DNA from: Pseudomonadota bacterium
GTDB taxonomy: Bacteria; Pseudomonadota; Gammaproteobacteria; Burkholderiales; JABEVD01
NCBI GenBank assembly: GCA_021835845.1
Contig: JAKBJU010000018.1
Coordinates: forward strand, 1 to 44,077
Length of the DNA: 44,077 nucleotides
Direction: 5' to 3'
Shown: positions 1 through 10,625 of the stretch, one piece after another
Layout of the letters: the number at the start of each line of letters is the position of its first letter
Numbering within the stretch: the stretch's first letter is position 1
Notes under the pieces: generated by a model
The model's database searches: none
What the model saw: the letters and a program-made list of their open reading frames with translations, nothing else
What the model was told of the DNA's origin: nothing
Program-made: the position numbers and the translations under genes

Positions 1-2
1 GG

Positions 3-1307
3 GCCCCGCAGGCTCACGCTATCCCCGCGTTCGCACGCCAGGTCGGCATGCCCTGCTCGGCTTGCCATTACCAGCATTTCCCGACGCTGAACGCATTCGG
101 CCGTTCCTTCAAGGCTTCCGGCTTCACTATGGTCGGTTCCGAAGAGAAGATCGAGACCACCGACGCTCCCGGGCTTTCCATCCCTGCCGTGCTGAACCTC
201 GCGTTCGTCACCAACATCCAGTACACTAAGACCAATGGTCCTAATGCGGCAACCGCGCTGACCAAGACCTCCAATAACGGTCAGTTCTCGATGACCCAGT
301 ACAGTCTGTTCATGGGCGGCCGTGTTGCAGAGAACGTCGGTTTCGAGGGCGAAGTGGGCCTCTCCGGCGGCGCTGCGCTGGCATCCGTCAAACTGCCTTT
401 CAGCTTTGACGTGGGCCCCGGCAAGCTGGGCATCGTTCCCTTCACCACCGACGGCCTCGGACCCCAGCAGGGCTTCGAACCCCTCTCCGACGGCGCATCT
501 CCTGTGCATCTGTTCAACCAGCAGGACATGGCTGCGATCGGCGCTGAAGAGTACATCATGAACGGCGCTGCGGGCGGCAACATCCCCGCGAACGGTGCTG
601 CACTGTATTACTACACCGACCAGGGCTTCGTCAACTTCACCAAGTGGCAGATCGACTCGATCAACGGCAATGGTCCTGGCCAGGCTCCTGGTGCAGCTGG
701 TGGCGGTTCCCCGACCTCCAACTACCTGCGTGCGGCATGGACGCCGGGCAACGTGGCTGGCTTTGACACCGCAATCGGCTTCCAGGCCGCTTCCGGAGTT
801 AGCTCCACGACCAGCGGCGCGTTCACCGAAGGTTCTGCTAACGCCTTCACCACGGGTACCTACAAGACCAGGATGACCGAAGTCGACGGACAGATGATGG
901 GCGATGCTGCTGGCATGCCGCTGACCCTGATCGCATCTTATGCTCAGGCTCCTGCTTCCGATGTGGGCTACACCAACCTGAACGGCGGAGAGAACGCATA
1001 CAACTCTGGCCTCAACACCAGGAAGTCGTTCAACGTTGGCGCCGAACTGGGCGTGATTCCCAACAAGGCGACCTTGCAGATCGGCCTGCGCCGTGCTGAT
1101 TCCGGTCAGTATGTTCCCGGAACCGCGACCGGCAACGCAACCGACAATGCCATCATGGTGGGTGCGACCTACTCGCTGGCTCTGAACGTGCGTGCCGAGT
1201 TCACCTACTCCAAGTACAGCGGCGATATGTACAATGCCGCAGCACAAGGCGTTGCAGGCTACACTGGCGACAGCATGACCGCCATCAACCTGTGGATGGG
1301 CTTCTAA
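3..1307 (+). CDS. Monoheme cytochrome c fused to outer-membrane beta-barrel, N-terminally cut (Cyc2-like candidate)
   Basis: The reading frame is open from base 3, so the true start and most of the signal peptide lie left of the window. The visible start reads like the end of a signal peptide (APQAHA), followed by a single heme c motif CSACH at bases 54-68. The pattern around it, FARQVGM before and FPTLNAFGRSFK after, resembles fused cytochrome-porins. The remaining ~400 residues are rich in Gly, Ala, Asn and aromatic residues, alternate like beta-strands, and end in Phe (LWMGF), as outer-membrane barrels usually do. This is the architecture of Cyc2, the outer-membrane iron oxidase of iron-oxidising bacteria, but other monoheme porins share it. 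A rho-independent terminator follows. The cytochrome-porin call is fairly firm; the Cyc2 assignment is inference. Confidence 0.72.
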   Translation, partial: APQAHAIPAFARQVGMPCSACHYQHFPTLNAFGRSFKASGFTMVGSEEKIETTDAPGLSIPAVLNLAFVTNIQYTKTNGPNAATALTKTSNNGQFSMTQYSLFMGGRVAENVGFEGEVGLSGGAALASVKLPFSFDVGPGKLGIVPFTTDGLGPQQGFEPLSDGASPVHLFNQQDMAAIGAEEYIMNGAAGGNIPANGAALYYYTDQGFVNFTKWQIDSINGNGPGQAPGAAGGGSPTSNYLRAAWTPGNVAGFDTAIGFQAASGVSSTTSGAFTEGSANAFTTGTYKTRMTEVDGQMMGDAAGMPLTLIASYAQAPASDVGYTNLNGGENAYNSGLNTRKSFNVGAELGVIPNKATLQIGLRRADSGQYVPGTATGNATDNAIMVGATYSLALNVRAEFTYSKYSGDMYNAAAQGVAGYTGDSMTAINLWMGF

Positions 1308-1345
1308 TTTAAAGCATAACAAGCCGGGTCAACCGGCAACTCTCG

Positions 1346-1380
1346 AGCCCCTCACCTTGAAAAAGGTGAGGGGCTTTTTT
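1346..1380 (+). terminator. Rho-independent terminator of the cytochrome-porin gene
   Basis: A 13-bp perfect stem starting AGCCCCTCACC is closed by a short A-rich loop and followed by a run of T. It lies 38 bases after the stop codon of the porin gene. Confidence 0.9.
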
Positions 1381-1436
1381 ATTGGTTTGCGGATATTGAC
1401 CATCTAGGATGGCCGCACAATCTTCGGGAGGAAATG

Positions 1437-1664
1437 ATGTCGCAATTCAATATCGCAGAGGCCAAGGCGCATTTTTCAGAGACCGTTCAGAGAGCCATGC
1501 TCGGGGAAGAAGTGATCATTTCGCGGGACAACAAGCCGCTCCTCAAACTCGTTCCCCTCGCGGTCCCGGGCGAGGCTCGCAAACCGGGAATGGCCAAGGG
1601 TGAGATCCTGCATGTTGCGCCCGATTTCGATGCAACCCCTGAAGATTTCAGGGACTATCTGTGA
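1437..1664 (+). CDS. Phd/YefM-family antitoxin (orphan)
   Basis: A 75-residue protein beginning SQFNIAEAKAHFSE, with the ISRDNKPLLKLVPL segment typical of the Phd/YefM DNA-binding fold. The C-terminal part (about 50-75) is acidic and would be the toxin-binding tail. Two ATG codons are adjacent at 1434 and 1437; the second is better spaced from the GGGAGG ribosome site at 1426-1431. The stop codon overlaps the ATG of a degraded PIN-domain toxin by one base (TGATG), the usual arrangement of such pairs. With the toxin wrecked, this antitoxin is orphaned and may only autoregulate or protect against related toxins. Confidence 0.85.
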   Translation: MSQFNIAEAKAHFSETVQRAMLGEEVIISRDNKPLLKLVPLAVPGEARKPGMAKGEILHVAPDFDATPEDFRDYL

Positions 1665-1763
1665 TGCGCCTCTTGCTCGTTACCCATGCTGTGGTGGGTC
1701 GGCAATGCGGATGCGCTCTCTGACAAGGCGAGGGAAGTCATCGGCAATCCAGATAGCGACTGA
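1664..1763 (+). pseudogene. Remnant of a VapC-like PIN-domain toxin
   Basis: From the ATG the frame reads MRLLLVTHA and then fails. From base 1692 the next frame reads WWVGNADALSDKAREVIGNP and ends at TGA 1761-1763. Joined, these match the start of the PIN toxins that accompany Phd/YefM antitoxins (usual pattern MRLLLDTHALLWW). About five bases are missing between the halves. The first metal-binding Asp is Val here (GTT instead of GAT). Only about 33 codons of a usual ~125 remain, so no active RNase can be made. Confidence 0.75.
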
Positions 1764-1830
1764 TTTTCAGCCCATCCGGTATTCGATTTGTACGGCGTGA
1801 GCAGAATTCGGTGAAGGATTTGCGATGGGA

Positions 1831-1860
1831 ACGAAAAAAGGCGCCATCGGGCGCCTTTGT
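1831..1860 (-). terminator. Terminator of the leftward lipoprotein gene
   Basis: The perfect 9-bp inverted repeat AAAGGCGCC / GGCGCCTTT with loop ATCG lies 20 bases beyond the lipoprotein stop codon. Read leftward it is followed by a T run. Confidence 0.8.
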
Positions 1861-1877
1861 GGCGTTAATGCAAGCGA

Positions 1878-2405
1878 TCAGAGATCGTTGAGGACGCGCT
1901 CCCTGGCCTGCTTCGCTTCGTCTTCGGTGATCAGTCCCCGGCTCTGCAGGTCCTTGATTTTTTCCAGGCGCTGTTCCACGGTTTCGGACATGCGCGGAAG
2001 CGCCCTGACCGGCTGTCCACCGGACTGGACGGAGGCGGGGCTGAGGTCGCCGCACTCGAGCTTCGCCTTGAGGCCGACATTGATGATCTTGGTGTTGACC
2101 GTCCTGGTCAGGTCAGAGCATCCCGCCTTCTTCAGAGTCACCTTGCCGTAAAGATCCTGCTGGTCCTTGGGATAGGTGCTGGGGAAGACGTCTTTCTGGC
2201 TGAGCTTGAGGGGGGTCACGCCGACTTTCTGGCCCATCACGTAAACGTCCGCTCCGGAAGGCTCGGACTGGATCTTGATGGGATTGTCCGAAGTGGATTG
2301 AAACAGATGCCCGAGATCGTTCTCCACGCTGTCCATGGAAGAACAACCTGCTGCGAGCAAAAGGGGGAAAAGCGCGAGTGCTTTTCCGGAACGCTTCAAG
2401 AACAT
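1878..2405 (-). CDS. PEGA-domain lipoprotein with C-terminal SHOCT-like helix pair
   Basis: A 175-residue predicted lipoprotein. The start at 2405 is chosen because GGAGGAG sits just upstream and the protein then begins MFLKRSGKALALFPLLLAAGC, a signal peptide with lipobox LAAGC; an upstream in-frame ATG would add eight unlikely residues. After the lipidated Cys there is a PEGA-like segment (IKIQSEPSGADVYVMGQKVG, with TPLKL following) that resembles surface-layer or sugar-binding beta modules. The C-terminus (RLEKIKDLQSRGLITEDEA and onward) matches the short SHOCT helix pair found at the end of many bacterial proteins. It is probably envelope-anchored; its function is unknown. It is a single-gene unit with its own terminator. 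Confidence 0.75.
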   Translation of the reverse strand: MFLKRSGKALALFPLLLAAGCSSMDSVENDLGHLFQSTSDNPIKIQSEPSGADVYVMGQKVGVTPLKLSQKDVFPSTYPKDQQDLYGKVTLKKAGCSDLTRTVNTKIINVGLKAKLECGDLSPASVQSGGQPVRALPRMSETVEQRLEKIKDLQSRGLITEDEAKQARERVLNDL

Positions 2406-2462
2406 GACTCCTCCGGTTTGCTTGTACAAAGGGTCGAGGGTATCGCGAACGGTGCGAGGCAG

Positions 2463-5042
2463 TCAAGTTTTCCTGAAGGCGATCACGCCCTCGCTGCAAT
2501 CGACATGGATCGTGTCTTTCGGCGCGAAGCGTCCTTCCAGGATCGCCTTCGACAGCGGGTTTTCTATGGCGCTCTGGATTTCGCGCTTCAAGGGCCTCGC
2601 GCCGTAGACCGGATCGAAGCCCGCCTTGCCGATTTCGAGAAGCGCGGCATCCGAGACTTCGAGCTTCATTTCCAGCTTTTCCAGGCGCCTGGAGAGGTTT
2701 TTAAGCTGGATTTTTGCGATCGATGCGATATTCCTTTCGGACAAGGCATGGAACACCACGACTTCGTCTATCCGGTTGATGAATTCGGGCCTGAAGTAGG
2801 TTTTCACCTCGGCAAGCACGGCGAGCTTGATCACGCCGTAATCGTCCCCCGACATCGCCTGGATGTTCTGGGAACCCAGGTTGGAAGTCATCACGATGAC
2901 GGTGTTCTTGAAGTCGACCGTCCTGCCCTGACCGTCCGTCATCCTGCCGTCGTCCAGCACCTGCAGCAGCACGTTGAAGACGTCGGGATGCGCCTTTTCG
3001 ACTTCGTCGAGCAGGATCACCGCATAGGGTTTCCTTCTCACCAGTTCGGTGAGGTAGCCGCCCTCCTCGTAGCCCACGTAGCCCGGAGGTGCGCCGATGA
3101 GCCGCGCGACGGAATGCTTTTCCATGAATTCCGACATGTCCACCCGGATCAGATGGTCTTCGGAGTCGAACAGGAATTCTGCCAGGGTTTTGCAAAGCTC
3201 GGTCTTCCCGACGCCGGTCGGGCCCAGGAAAAGGAACGAGCCATAGGGTTTGTTCGGGTCCGAAAGTCCTGCGCGCGAGCGCCTGATGGCGTCCGCCACC
3301 AGTCTCACCGCTTCGTCCTGGCCGACCACGCGCTGGTGCAGGTAGTCTTCCATGGAAAGCAGCTTTTCGCGCTCGCCCTGCAGCATTCTGGATACCGGGA
3401 TGCCGGTCGCGCGGGAGACCACTTCGGCGATTTCTTCCGCCCCGACCTGGGTCCTGAGCAGCCTGTTCGGCGCCTGCTCTTCGCCCGCCTTCTCGGCAGC
3501 CTTGAGCTGCGCTTCGAGCTGGGGCAGTTTGCCGTACTGCAGTTCGGCGACCCGATCCAGCTTGCCTTCGCGCTGGAATCGAGCGATGTCTATCCTGAGT
3601 TTGTCGATTTCCTCCTTGATGTGCGCGCTGCCCTGGACCTTGGCCTTTTCAGCCTTCCATACTTCTTCCAGGTCGTTGTATTCGCGCGCGAGTCTTTCCA
3701 GTTCTTCCTCGATCAGCTTCAGGCGCTTCTTGGAGGCCTCGTCCTTCTCCTTCTTGACGGCTTCTCGCTCGATCTTGAGCTGGATGACGCGCCGATCCAG
3801 CCTGTCCATGACTTCCGGTTTGGAGTCGATTTCCATCTTGATCCGGGCCGCGGCTTCGTCGATGAGATCGATCGCCTTGTCGGGCAGGAAGCGATCGGTG
3901 ATGTAGCGGTGGGAAAGCTCAGCAGCGGCGACTATGGCAGGATCGGTGATATCGACCCCGTGATGAAGCTCGTATTTCTCCTGCAAGCCCCTCAGGATAG
4001 CGATGGTATCTTCCACCGAGGGCTCGTCCACCATGACTTTCTGGAAGCGCCGCTCGAGCGCCGCATCCTTTTCGATGTATTTGCGGTATTCGTCCAGGGT
4101 GGTCGCGCCTACGCAGTGCAGTTCGCCCCGGGCGAGCGACGGTTTGAGCATGTTCCCCGCATCCATCGCGCCTTCCGCCTTGCCGGCGCCCACCATGGTA
4201 TGGATCTCGTCGATGAACAGAATGATTTTTCCTTCGTCCTGAGCGACTTCCTTGAGCACGGATTTGAGCCTTTCCTCGAATTCCCCGCGGTATTTCGCGC
4301 CGGCGAGGAGGGCCGCCATGTCGAGCGACAAGATGCGCTTGTTCCTGAGCGAATCGGGCACTTCCCCGTTCACGATGCGCTGCGCAAGACCTTCCACGAT
4401 GGCGGTTTTGCCGACCCCTGGTTCGCCTATCAGGACGGGATTGTTTTTCGTGCGCCGTTGCAATACCTGTATGGTGCGGCGAATTTCGTCGTCGCGTCCG
4501 ATCACCGGGTCGAGCTTGCCGCTTCGCGCGCGCTCGGTGAGATCCAGCGTGTATTTCTTGAGGGATTCTCTGGCGCCTTCGGCATCGCTGCTCGCCACTT
4601 TTTCACCCCCTCTGAGGGCAGAGATCGCCTTTTCCAGGCTGTCCCTTCTCACTCCATGCTGCTTCAGGAGCTGTCCTGTTTCTCCCTTGTCCTGGGTGGC
4701 CGCGAGCAGGAAGAGTTCGGAGGCGATATACTGGTCGCCGAGCTTTTGCGCTTCCTTCTCGGTCAGATTCAGAAGATTGGAAAGATCCCTCGAAATGGAA
4801 ATTTCCCCGCCATGCCCCTCGACCTTCGGCAGGCGGTCCAGGCTTTTCTTCAGCGCATCCTTCAGAGGCTGCGGATTGATGCCGATTTTCGACAGGATGG
4901 AGGGCGTTGCGCCATCCTGCTGTTCGATGAGGGCGAGAAGCAGGTGCTGAGGCTCGATATAGGGGTTGTCGAGCCCAATGGCCATGCTTTGCGCGTCGCT
5001 CAGTGCTTCCTGGAAAAGCGTGGTGAGTTTGTCCAGTCTCAT
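2463..5042 (-). CDS. clpB: ATP-dependent disaggregase ClpB
   Basis: An 859-residue Hsp100 chaperone that, with DnaK, extracts polypeptides from aggregates. In order: Clp N-terminal repeat domain (about 1-145), first AAA+ domain with Walker A GEPGVGKT and Walker [10 protein letters not shown], the long coiled-coil middle domain (about 390-530, Lys/Glu-rich) that distinguishes ClpB from ClpA, and second AAA+ domain with GPTGVGKT and [11 protein letters not shown]. No ClpP-binding IGF/L loop was noticed. The start at 5042 (MRLDKLT) fits family length and has an AGGGA site. The longer frame back to 5087 would run through a good heat-shock-like promoter and is rejected. The gene is monocistronic. 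Confidence 0.96.
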   Translation of the reverse strand: MRLDKLTTLFQEALSDAQSMAIGLDNPYIEPQHLLLALIEQQDGATPSILSKIGINPQPLKDALKKSLDRLPKVEGHGGEISISRDLSNLLNLTEKEAQKLGDQYIASELFLLAATQDKGETGQLLKQHGVRRDSLEKAISALRGGEKVASSDAEGARESLKKYTLDLTERARSGKLDPVIGRDDEIRRTIQVLQRRTKNNPVLIGEPGVGKTAIVEGLAQRIVNGEVPDSLRNKRILSLDMAALLAGAKYRGEFEERLKSVLKEVAQDEGKIILFIDEIHTMVGAGKAEGAMDAGNMLKPSLARGELHCVGATTLDEYRKYIEKDAALERRFQKVMVDEPSVEDTIAILRGLQEKYELHHGVDITDPAIVAAAELSHRYITDRFLPDKAIDLIDEAAARIKMEIDSKPEVMDRLDRRVIQLKIEREAVKKEKDEASKKRLKLIEEELERLAREYNDLEEVWKAEKAKVQGSAHIKEEIDKLRIDIARFQREGKLDRVAELQYGKLPQLEAQLKAAEKAGEEQAPNRLLRTQVGAEEIAEVVSRATGIPVSRMLQGEREKLLSMEDYLHQRVVGQDEAVRLVADAIRRSRAGLSDPNKPYGSFLFLGPTGVGKTELCKTLAEFLFDSEDHLIRVDMSEFMEKHSVARLIGAPPGYVGYEEGGYLTELVRRKPYAVILLDEVEKAHPDVFNVLLQVLDDGRMTDGQGRTVDFKNTVIVMTSNLGSQNIQAMSGDDYGVIKLAVLAEVKTYFRPEFINRIDEVVVFHALSERNIASIAKIQLKNLSRRLEKLEMKLEVSDAALLEIGKAGFDPVYGARPLKREIQSAIENPLSKAILEGRFAPKDTIHVDCSEGVIAFRKT

Positions 5043-5073
5043 GATCGGTCCCTGGGGAAATGGTATGTCGCTC

Positions 5074-5101
5074 ATATGAGGCTGCATTTCGCATTTTCAA
5101 C
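5074..5101 (-). promoter_or_regulatory. Sigma-32-like heat-shock promoter of clpB
   Basis: On the minus strand, GTTGAAA (5101-5095) and CCTCATAT (5081-5074) are separated by 13 bases. This is close to the sigma-32 consensus CTTGAAA / CCCATNT. It would start transcription about 25 bases before the clpB ATG. Confidence 0.6.
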
Positions 5102-5264
5102 TCTTGCAAAATGACGCACCAAATCGGTGCGATTTTCTTGATCTTTGAAGAGAATCCATTCATCATAGCGCGATGATCGCAAGCTCAAGCGGGTGTCGTT
5201 CATTGACGCGCGCCATTCGAAGATTCGATTATCAACCAATAACATATCTTGAAGAGGGGGCACG

Positions 5265-6062
5265 ATGAAGTGGAGGGTTCTGGCAGCACTGCTCGCGATG
5301 ACGACGCAACAGGCGATGGCGGAGGAGATTGAAGGGGAACCGCCGATTCCGGAGGTTCATGCGCTGAGCATGAATGTCGGCATCGTTTCTGACTATGTAT
5401 ACCGCGGGCTGACGCAGACGAACGGCAATCCGGCGATCCAGGGCGGAATCGACTATGTGTACAAGGGGCATGCCTATCTTGGCGCATGGCTGTCGAATTC
5501 GAGCTACTACAGCGATTTGATGAATGGGGCAAGCTCGAGCCTGGAAGCGGACGGCTATGCGGGATACAAGGGGAAGTTTGCGGGCGACTGGAATTACGAC
5601 GTTGGCTTCCTGCATTACGATTATCCGGGGACTTATCCTGCGGCCTCCCTGGCTGCCGCGAAGCTGGTGAACCCGAATTCGAACGAGATATATGGGGCCC
5701 TGGGCTACAAGGAAGTTTCGGTCAAATATTCGCGATCGACCGGCGCGCTGTTCGGGATACCGGGTTCATCCGGAACCTATTATCTGGAGGCGAATGGAGA
5801 CTTTCCCTTGTGGGGGAGCGGATTCACGCTGTCGCTGCATGCCGGGAGACAGTCGTTCCAGGGCATGACGCCTGACGGGGTACCCAACTCCGGGCTGTTT
5901 TCATACAGCGACTACCGGATCGGCGTCAGCCGCGACATTCACAAGTACATCGTTTCGCTTGCCGCGACCACAACCAATGCCAATGCGCTGGGCTACACGA
6001 ATCTGTATGGCAGGAACGTGGGGGCAGGGCATATCGTCGCCTCGGTCTATCGCGAGTTCTGA
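5265..6062 (+). CDS. TorF-family putative porin
   Basis: A 265-residue outer-membrane protein with signal peptide MKWRVLAALLAMTTQQAMA. The early motif NVGIVSDYVYRGLTQTNGNP, with AIQGGIDY after it, is characteristic of the TorF/Gcw_chp family (TIGR02001, PF09694). Alternating aromatic and polar residues and the C-terminal YREF fit a beta-barrel. A good ribosome site (GAAGAGGGGG) precedes the ATG. The family is common in proteobacteria, but substrates are unknown. It stands alone between clpB (divergent) and sqr. Confidence 0.8.
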   Translation: MKWRVLAALLAMTTQQAMAEEIEGEPPIPEVHALSMNVGIVSDYVYRGLTQTNGNPAIQGGIDYVYKGHAYLGAWLSNSSYYSDLMNGASSSLEADGYAGYKGKFAGDWNYDVGFLHYDYPGTYPAASLAAAKLVNPNSNEIYGALGYKEVSVKYSRSTGALFGIPGSSGTYYLEANGDFPLWGSGFTLSLHAGRQSFQGMTPDGVPNSGLFSYSDYRIGVSRDIHKYIVSLAATTTNANALGYTNLYGRNVGAGHIVASVYREF

Positions 6063-6092
6063 TCGCTTGGTGAGTGATTGAAAACACTCCTG

Positions 6093-6121
6093 TTGCGGTT
6101 TTTATATTAGACAATTATAAT
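6093..6121 (+). promoter_or_regulatory. Sigma-70-type promoter upstream of sqr
   Basis: TTGCGG (6093-6098), 17-base AT-rich spacer, TATAAT (6116-6121). It lies about 110 bases before the sqr start, leaving a leader of about 105 bases. A second TATAAT (within GGCTATAATGG, near 6170) has no convincing -35 box. Confidence 0.6.
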
Positions 6122-6212
6122 ATTCTGAAGTGTATTGGCAGCCGGCCATGGGGCGCTTTCCAGCTCGGCTATAATGGTATTGAAATGATTGCGATGTAGC
6201 ATCCCGGATTAA

Positions 6213-7503
<1,291 letters not shown>

Positions 7504-7505
<2 letters not shown>

Positions 7506-7538
7506 CCGGCCAGTCTCGCAATGAGGCCGGGAACCGGC
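7504..7538 (+). other. Inverted repeat between sqr and cydP
   Basis: AGCCGG at 7504 pairs with CCGGCT near 7538, and CCGGCC also pairs with GGCCGG inside it. No T run follows, so it is more likely an attenuator or mRNA-stabilising hairpin than a terminator. It may set relative expression of sqr and cyd. Confidence 0.4.
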
Positions 7539-7585
7539 TATGAAGAAAGTGGCTGCCGGAGTTTTTGTCAGAGTGAGGTGCGGGA

Positions 7586-7771
7586 ATGGACAGGTATTGG
7601 CGTGAAATCGCCCTGACGCTTGCAGTCAAGCTGTTCGTTCTTGCCCTCATCTGGTACGCCTGGTTTTCTGACCCGGTGAGCGAGCGCCTCGATGAAAGCG
7701 GGGTCGCAGCCCAAATGCTCTCTTCGCAATCCCAATCTGTAAAGGAATCCAATCATGGTGCCGTCCACTGA
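7586..7771 (+). CDS. cydP: CydP-like small subunit of cytochrome bd oxidase
   Basis: A 61-residue protein with a single membrane helix (about residues 8-27, [20 protein letters not shown]) followed by FSDP. This is the signature of the small CydP protein encoded just upstream of cydA in many proteobacteria. The stop codon lies 17 bases inside the cydA frame, so the two are likely translationally coupled. Its exact role in the oxidase is not well defined. Confidence 0.8.
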   Translation: MDRYWREIALTLAVKLFVLALIWYAWFSDPVSERLDESGVAAQMLSSQSQSVKESNHGAVH

Positions 7772-9308
7772 GCTTGTCGATTTGTCGCGACTGCAGTTTG
7801 CAGCAACAGCCTTGTATCATTTTCTTTTCGTTCCCCTGACCCTCGGCCTTTCGTTCCTGCTCGTCATCATGGAATCGGTTTACGTGATGACAGGAAAGGA
7901 AATCTACCGGGACATGACGCGGTTCTGGGGGAAGCTCTTCGGAATCAACTTCGCGCTCGGCGTGACTACCGGCATCACGATGGAATTCCAGTTCGGCACC
8001 AACTGGGCCTATTATTCGCACTATGTGGGGGACATCTTTGGCGTGCCGCTGGCTATCGAAGGCCTGATGGCCTTCTTTCTCGAATCGACCATGGTTGGCC
8101 TGTTCTTCTTCGGATGGGACAGACTGTCCAAGGTCAAGCACCTGATCGTGACTTTTCTCGTGGCATTGGGATCCAACCTTTCGGCGCTCTGGATACTGAT
8201 CGCCAACGGCTGGATGCAGAATCCCGTCGGGGCCGAGTTCAACTACCATACCATGAGAATGGAGATGACCAGCATCACCCAGCTGCTGTTCAATCCGGTA
8301 GCTCAGGTGAAATTCGTGCATACCGTCTCTGCCGGCTATGTGACGGCATCCATTTTCGTCCTCGGGATCAGCGCCTACCATCTTCTGAAGGGGCGCGACA
8401 GGGCCTTCGCCCTGCGCTCGATCGCGATAGCCGCCGGATTCGGGCTCGCATCCAGCCTTTCCGTCATTGTTCTGGGAGACGAATCCGGCTACACGGCGGG
8501 TGAAGTGCAGCGCGTGAAGCTCGCAGCGATCGAGGCCGAATGGCATACGGTCCCGGCACCTGCCGCGATCACGGCGTTCGGCTTTCCCAACGAGGCCACC
8601 CAGAGCACGGACTATGCCGTTCAGATCCCCTATCTTCTGGGCTTGATTGCAACGCGCTCGGTGGATGAGAAGATTACCGGAATTGCCGAACTGAAGGCGG
8701 AAAATGAAGTGAAAATCCGCGACGGCATGAACGCCTATGCGGCGCTCGAAAAATTGAGGTCGGGCGACAAGAGTCCGGAAACGCTCGCGCTTTTCGAGAA
8801 GTCCAAGGAGAACCTGGGCTATGGGTTGCTGCTCAAGAAATACACCCCCAGTGTGGTGGATGCGACGCCGGAGCAGATCAGGATGGCGGCAAACGACACC
8901 ATCCCCAGGGTCGCACCGATGTTCTGGACTTTCAGAATCATGGTGCTTCTCGGCTTCTGGTTCCTGACCCTGTTCGCTGCGAGCTTCTATTTCGTCGCAA
9001 GGCGCACCATTGCGGAAAACAAGACGCTTTTGAAGCTCGCCCTGTACAGCATTCCGCTGCCCTGGATTGCTGCGGAGATGGGTTGGATTGTCGCGGAATA
9101 CGGGCGCCAGCCATGGACGATCAGCGGAATCCTGCCGACGCAGTTGAGTCCTTCCAACCTTTCGCCCTCCAGCCTGTATTTCAGTCTTGCCGGGTTCGTC
9201 GGTTTTTACAGTCTGCTGCTCGTCGCCGAGCTTTACCTGATGTTCAAGTATGCCCGCCTTGGCCCCCAGAGTTTGCATAACGGCCGCTACGGCATTCAAG
9301 AAGCTTGA
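7755..9308 (+). CDS. cydA: Cytochrome bd quinol oxidase subunit I
   Basis: A 517-residue polytopic membrane protein carrying the heme b558, b595 and d sites and the quinol site. Visible hallmarks are [20 protein letters not shown] near the N-terminus with the heme-ligand His, the [12 protein letters not shown] motif near residue 450, and a long periplasmic loop (about 255-390) of the L type, as in E. coli CydA (522 residues). AAAGGA precedes ATG 7755. It reduces oxygen to water with electrons from quinol at high oxygen affinity, and bd oxidases are much less sensitive to sulfide than heme-copper oxidases. Confidence 0.97.
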   Translation: MVPSTELVDLSRLQFAATALYHFLFVPLTLGLSFLLVIMESVYVMTGKEIYRDMTRFWGKLFGINFALGVTTGITMEFQFGTNWAYYSHYVGDIFGVPLAIEGLMAFFLESTMVGLFFFGWDRLSKVKHLIVTFLVALGSNLSALWILIANGWMQNPVGAEFNYHTMRMEMTSITQLLFNPVAQVKFVHTVSAGYVTASIFVLGISAYHLLKGRDRAFALRSIAIAAGFGLASSLSVIVLGDESGYTAGEVQRVKLAAIEAEWHTVPAPAAITAFGFPNEATQSTDYAVQIPYLLGLIATRSVDEKITGIAELKAENEVKIRDGMNAYAALEKLRSGDKSPETLALFEKSKENLGYGLLLKKYTPSVVDATPEQIRMAANDTIPRVAPMFWTFRIMVLLGFWFLTLFAASFYFVARRTIAENKTLLKLALYSIPLPWIAAEMGWIVAEYGRQPWTISGILPTQLSPSNLSPSSLYFSLAGFVGFYSLLLVAELYLMFKYARLGPQSLHNGRYGIQEA

Positions 9309-9318
9309 GGAGGTGATC

Positions 9319-10461
9319 ATGATATTCGACTATGCAACACTCAAAATCATCTGGTGGCTTTTCGTGGGCGTTCTCCTGATCGGCTTTGCCGTCACCGACG
9401 GCTTCGACCTGGGCGTGGGCGCGCTGCTTCCCTTCCTGGGCAGGAACGACGAGGAACGGCGCGTGATCATCAACTCGGTAGGCGCGACCTGGGAAGGCAA
9501 TCAGGTCTGGTTCATCACCGCGGGCGGCGCCATCTTCGCCGCCTGGCCGCTCGTTTATGCCACGGCGTTTTCCGGGTTCTACATTGCCCTGATCCTCACC
9601 CTGTTCTCGCTCTTTTTCAGGCCGGTGGGATTCGATTACCGGAGCAAGGTCGAGGATCCTCGCTGGCGGACCGCCTGGGACTGGGGGCTTTTCGCCGGGG
9701 GGTTCGTGCCCAGCCTGATTTTCGGGGTCGCTTTCGGCAATCTGCTGCAGGGGGTGCCGTTCAGCTTCGATCAGGACATGCGCGTCACCTACATGGGCAG
9801 CTTCTGGGCGCTGCTCAATCCCTTCGCCATTCTCACGGGGGTCGTGAGCCTTTCCATGCTGCTCATGCATGGGGCGACCTACCTCAGAATCAGGACGGAA
9901 GGCGTGATCGAGAAGCGCGCAGTTATGGCGGGAAAATATGCGGCGATCCTGCTCATCGTCTCCTTCGCGCTCGCGGGGCTCTGGGTTTTCAGGGGAATAG
10001 AAGGCTACAAGATCATTTCCATGCTCTCTGCCAATGCATCCTCCACGCCCCTCGACAAGGTGGTGGAGCGCAGCGCAGGCGCATGGCTTTCCAACTACGG
10101 CGCCTATCCCGTGCTGTGGCTCGCCCCGGCGCTGGGCTTTCTCGGTGCGATATTGACGGTCATGCTCTCCTCAAAGGGCAGGGCGATAGCCGCCTTCGTC
10201 GCCAGCTCGGTGTCACTGGCAGGGGTGATCCTGACGGCGGGAATCGCGATGTTCCCCTTCGTGATGCCCTCCAGCTCGGATCCCCAGAGCAGTCTGACGA
10301 TATGGGACTCCGTTTCCAGCCACGGGACGCTGCAGATCATGTTCTGGGTGGTGGTCGTCTTTCTTCCCATCATTCTTCTGTACACGTCATGGGTTTATCG
10401 GGTGCTGCGCGGCAAGATCACGGTCGAGACCATACGCGCGAACGATCACAACGTTTACTGA
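9319..10461 (+). CDS. cydB: Cytochrome bd quinol oxidase subunit II
   Basis: A 380-residue polytopic membrane partner of CydA, beginning [13 protein letters not shown] and continuing with [15 protein letters not shown], the conserved first-helix region of CydB. The start at 9319 matches the family length (E. coli 379) and has GAGGAGGTG just upstream. An in-frame ATG at 9250 inside cydA is rejected. It carries no heme ligands but is required for oxidase assembly. It is ten bases downstream of cydA, in one operon. Confidence 0.97.
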   Translation: MIFDYATLKIIWWLFVGVLLIGFAVTDGFDLGVGALLPFLGRNDEERRVIINSVGATWEGNQVWFITAGGAIFAAWPLVYATAFSGFYIALILTLFSLFFRPVGFDYRSKVEDPRWRTAWDWGLFAGGFVPSLIFGVAFGNLLQGVPFSFDQDMRVTYMGSFWALLNPFAILTGVVSLSMLLMHGATYLRIRTEGVIEKRAVMAGKYAAILLIVSFALAGLWVFRGIEGYKIISMLSANASSTPLDKVVERSAGAWLSNYGAYPVLWLAPALGFLGAILTVMLSSKGRAIAAFVASSVSLAGVILTAGIAMFPFVMPSSSDPQSSLTIWDSVSSHGTLQIMFWVVVVFLPIILLYTSWVYRVLRGKITVETIRANDHNVY

Positions 10462-10472
10462 AAGGAAAAGAC

Positions 10473-10610
10473 ATGTGGTATTTTTCATGGATCCTCGGCG
10501 TGGGGCTTGCGATGGCATTCGGCATCATCAACGTGCTCTGGCTGGAGGCCGAATACTTCTGCAAGGCCGATATCGAGGCAGCCAAAGGTGGGAATGATCG
10601 GGTAGAATGA
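10473..10610 (+). CDS. cydX: CydX small subunit of cytochrome bd oxidase
   Basis: A 45-residue membrane peptide beginning MWYFSWILGVGLAMAFGIIN and continuing VLWLE. This is almost a consensus CydX (MWYFAWILG...FGIITALWLE in E. coli). AAAGGA precedes the ATG, 11 bases after cydB. CydX sits beside CydA and stabilises the heme site. Confidence 0.93.
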   Translation: MWYFSWILGVGLAMAFGIINVLWLEAEYFCKADIEAAKGGNDRVE

Positions 10611-10625
10611 GGCTTTTTTCCCGAA

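Noticed and set aside
2298-5114. A 938-codon open frame on the plus strand opposite clpB
   Set aside because: It is the antisense shadow of a GC-rich, clearly conserved clpB. The translation has no recognisable domain and no ribosome site.
5116-5135. Hairpin CGCACC/GGTGCG followed by ATTTTCTT as a terminator
   Set aside because: There is no upstream plus-strand gene for it to end, and the stem is short. It may be part of the clpB upstream control region.
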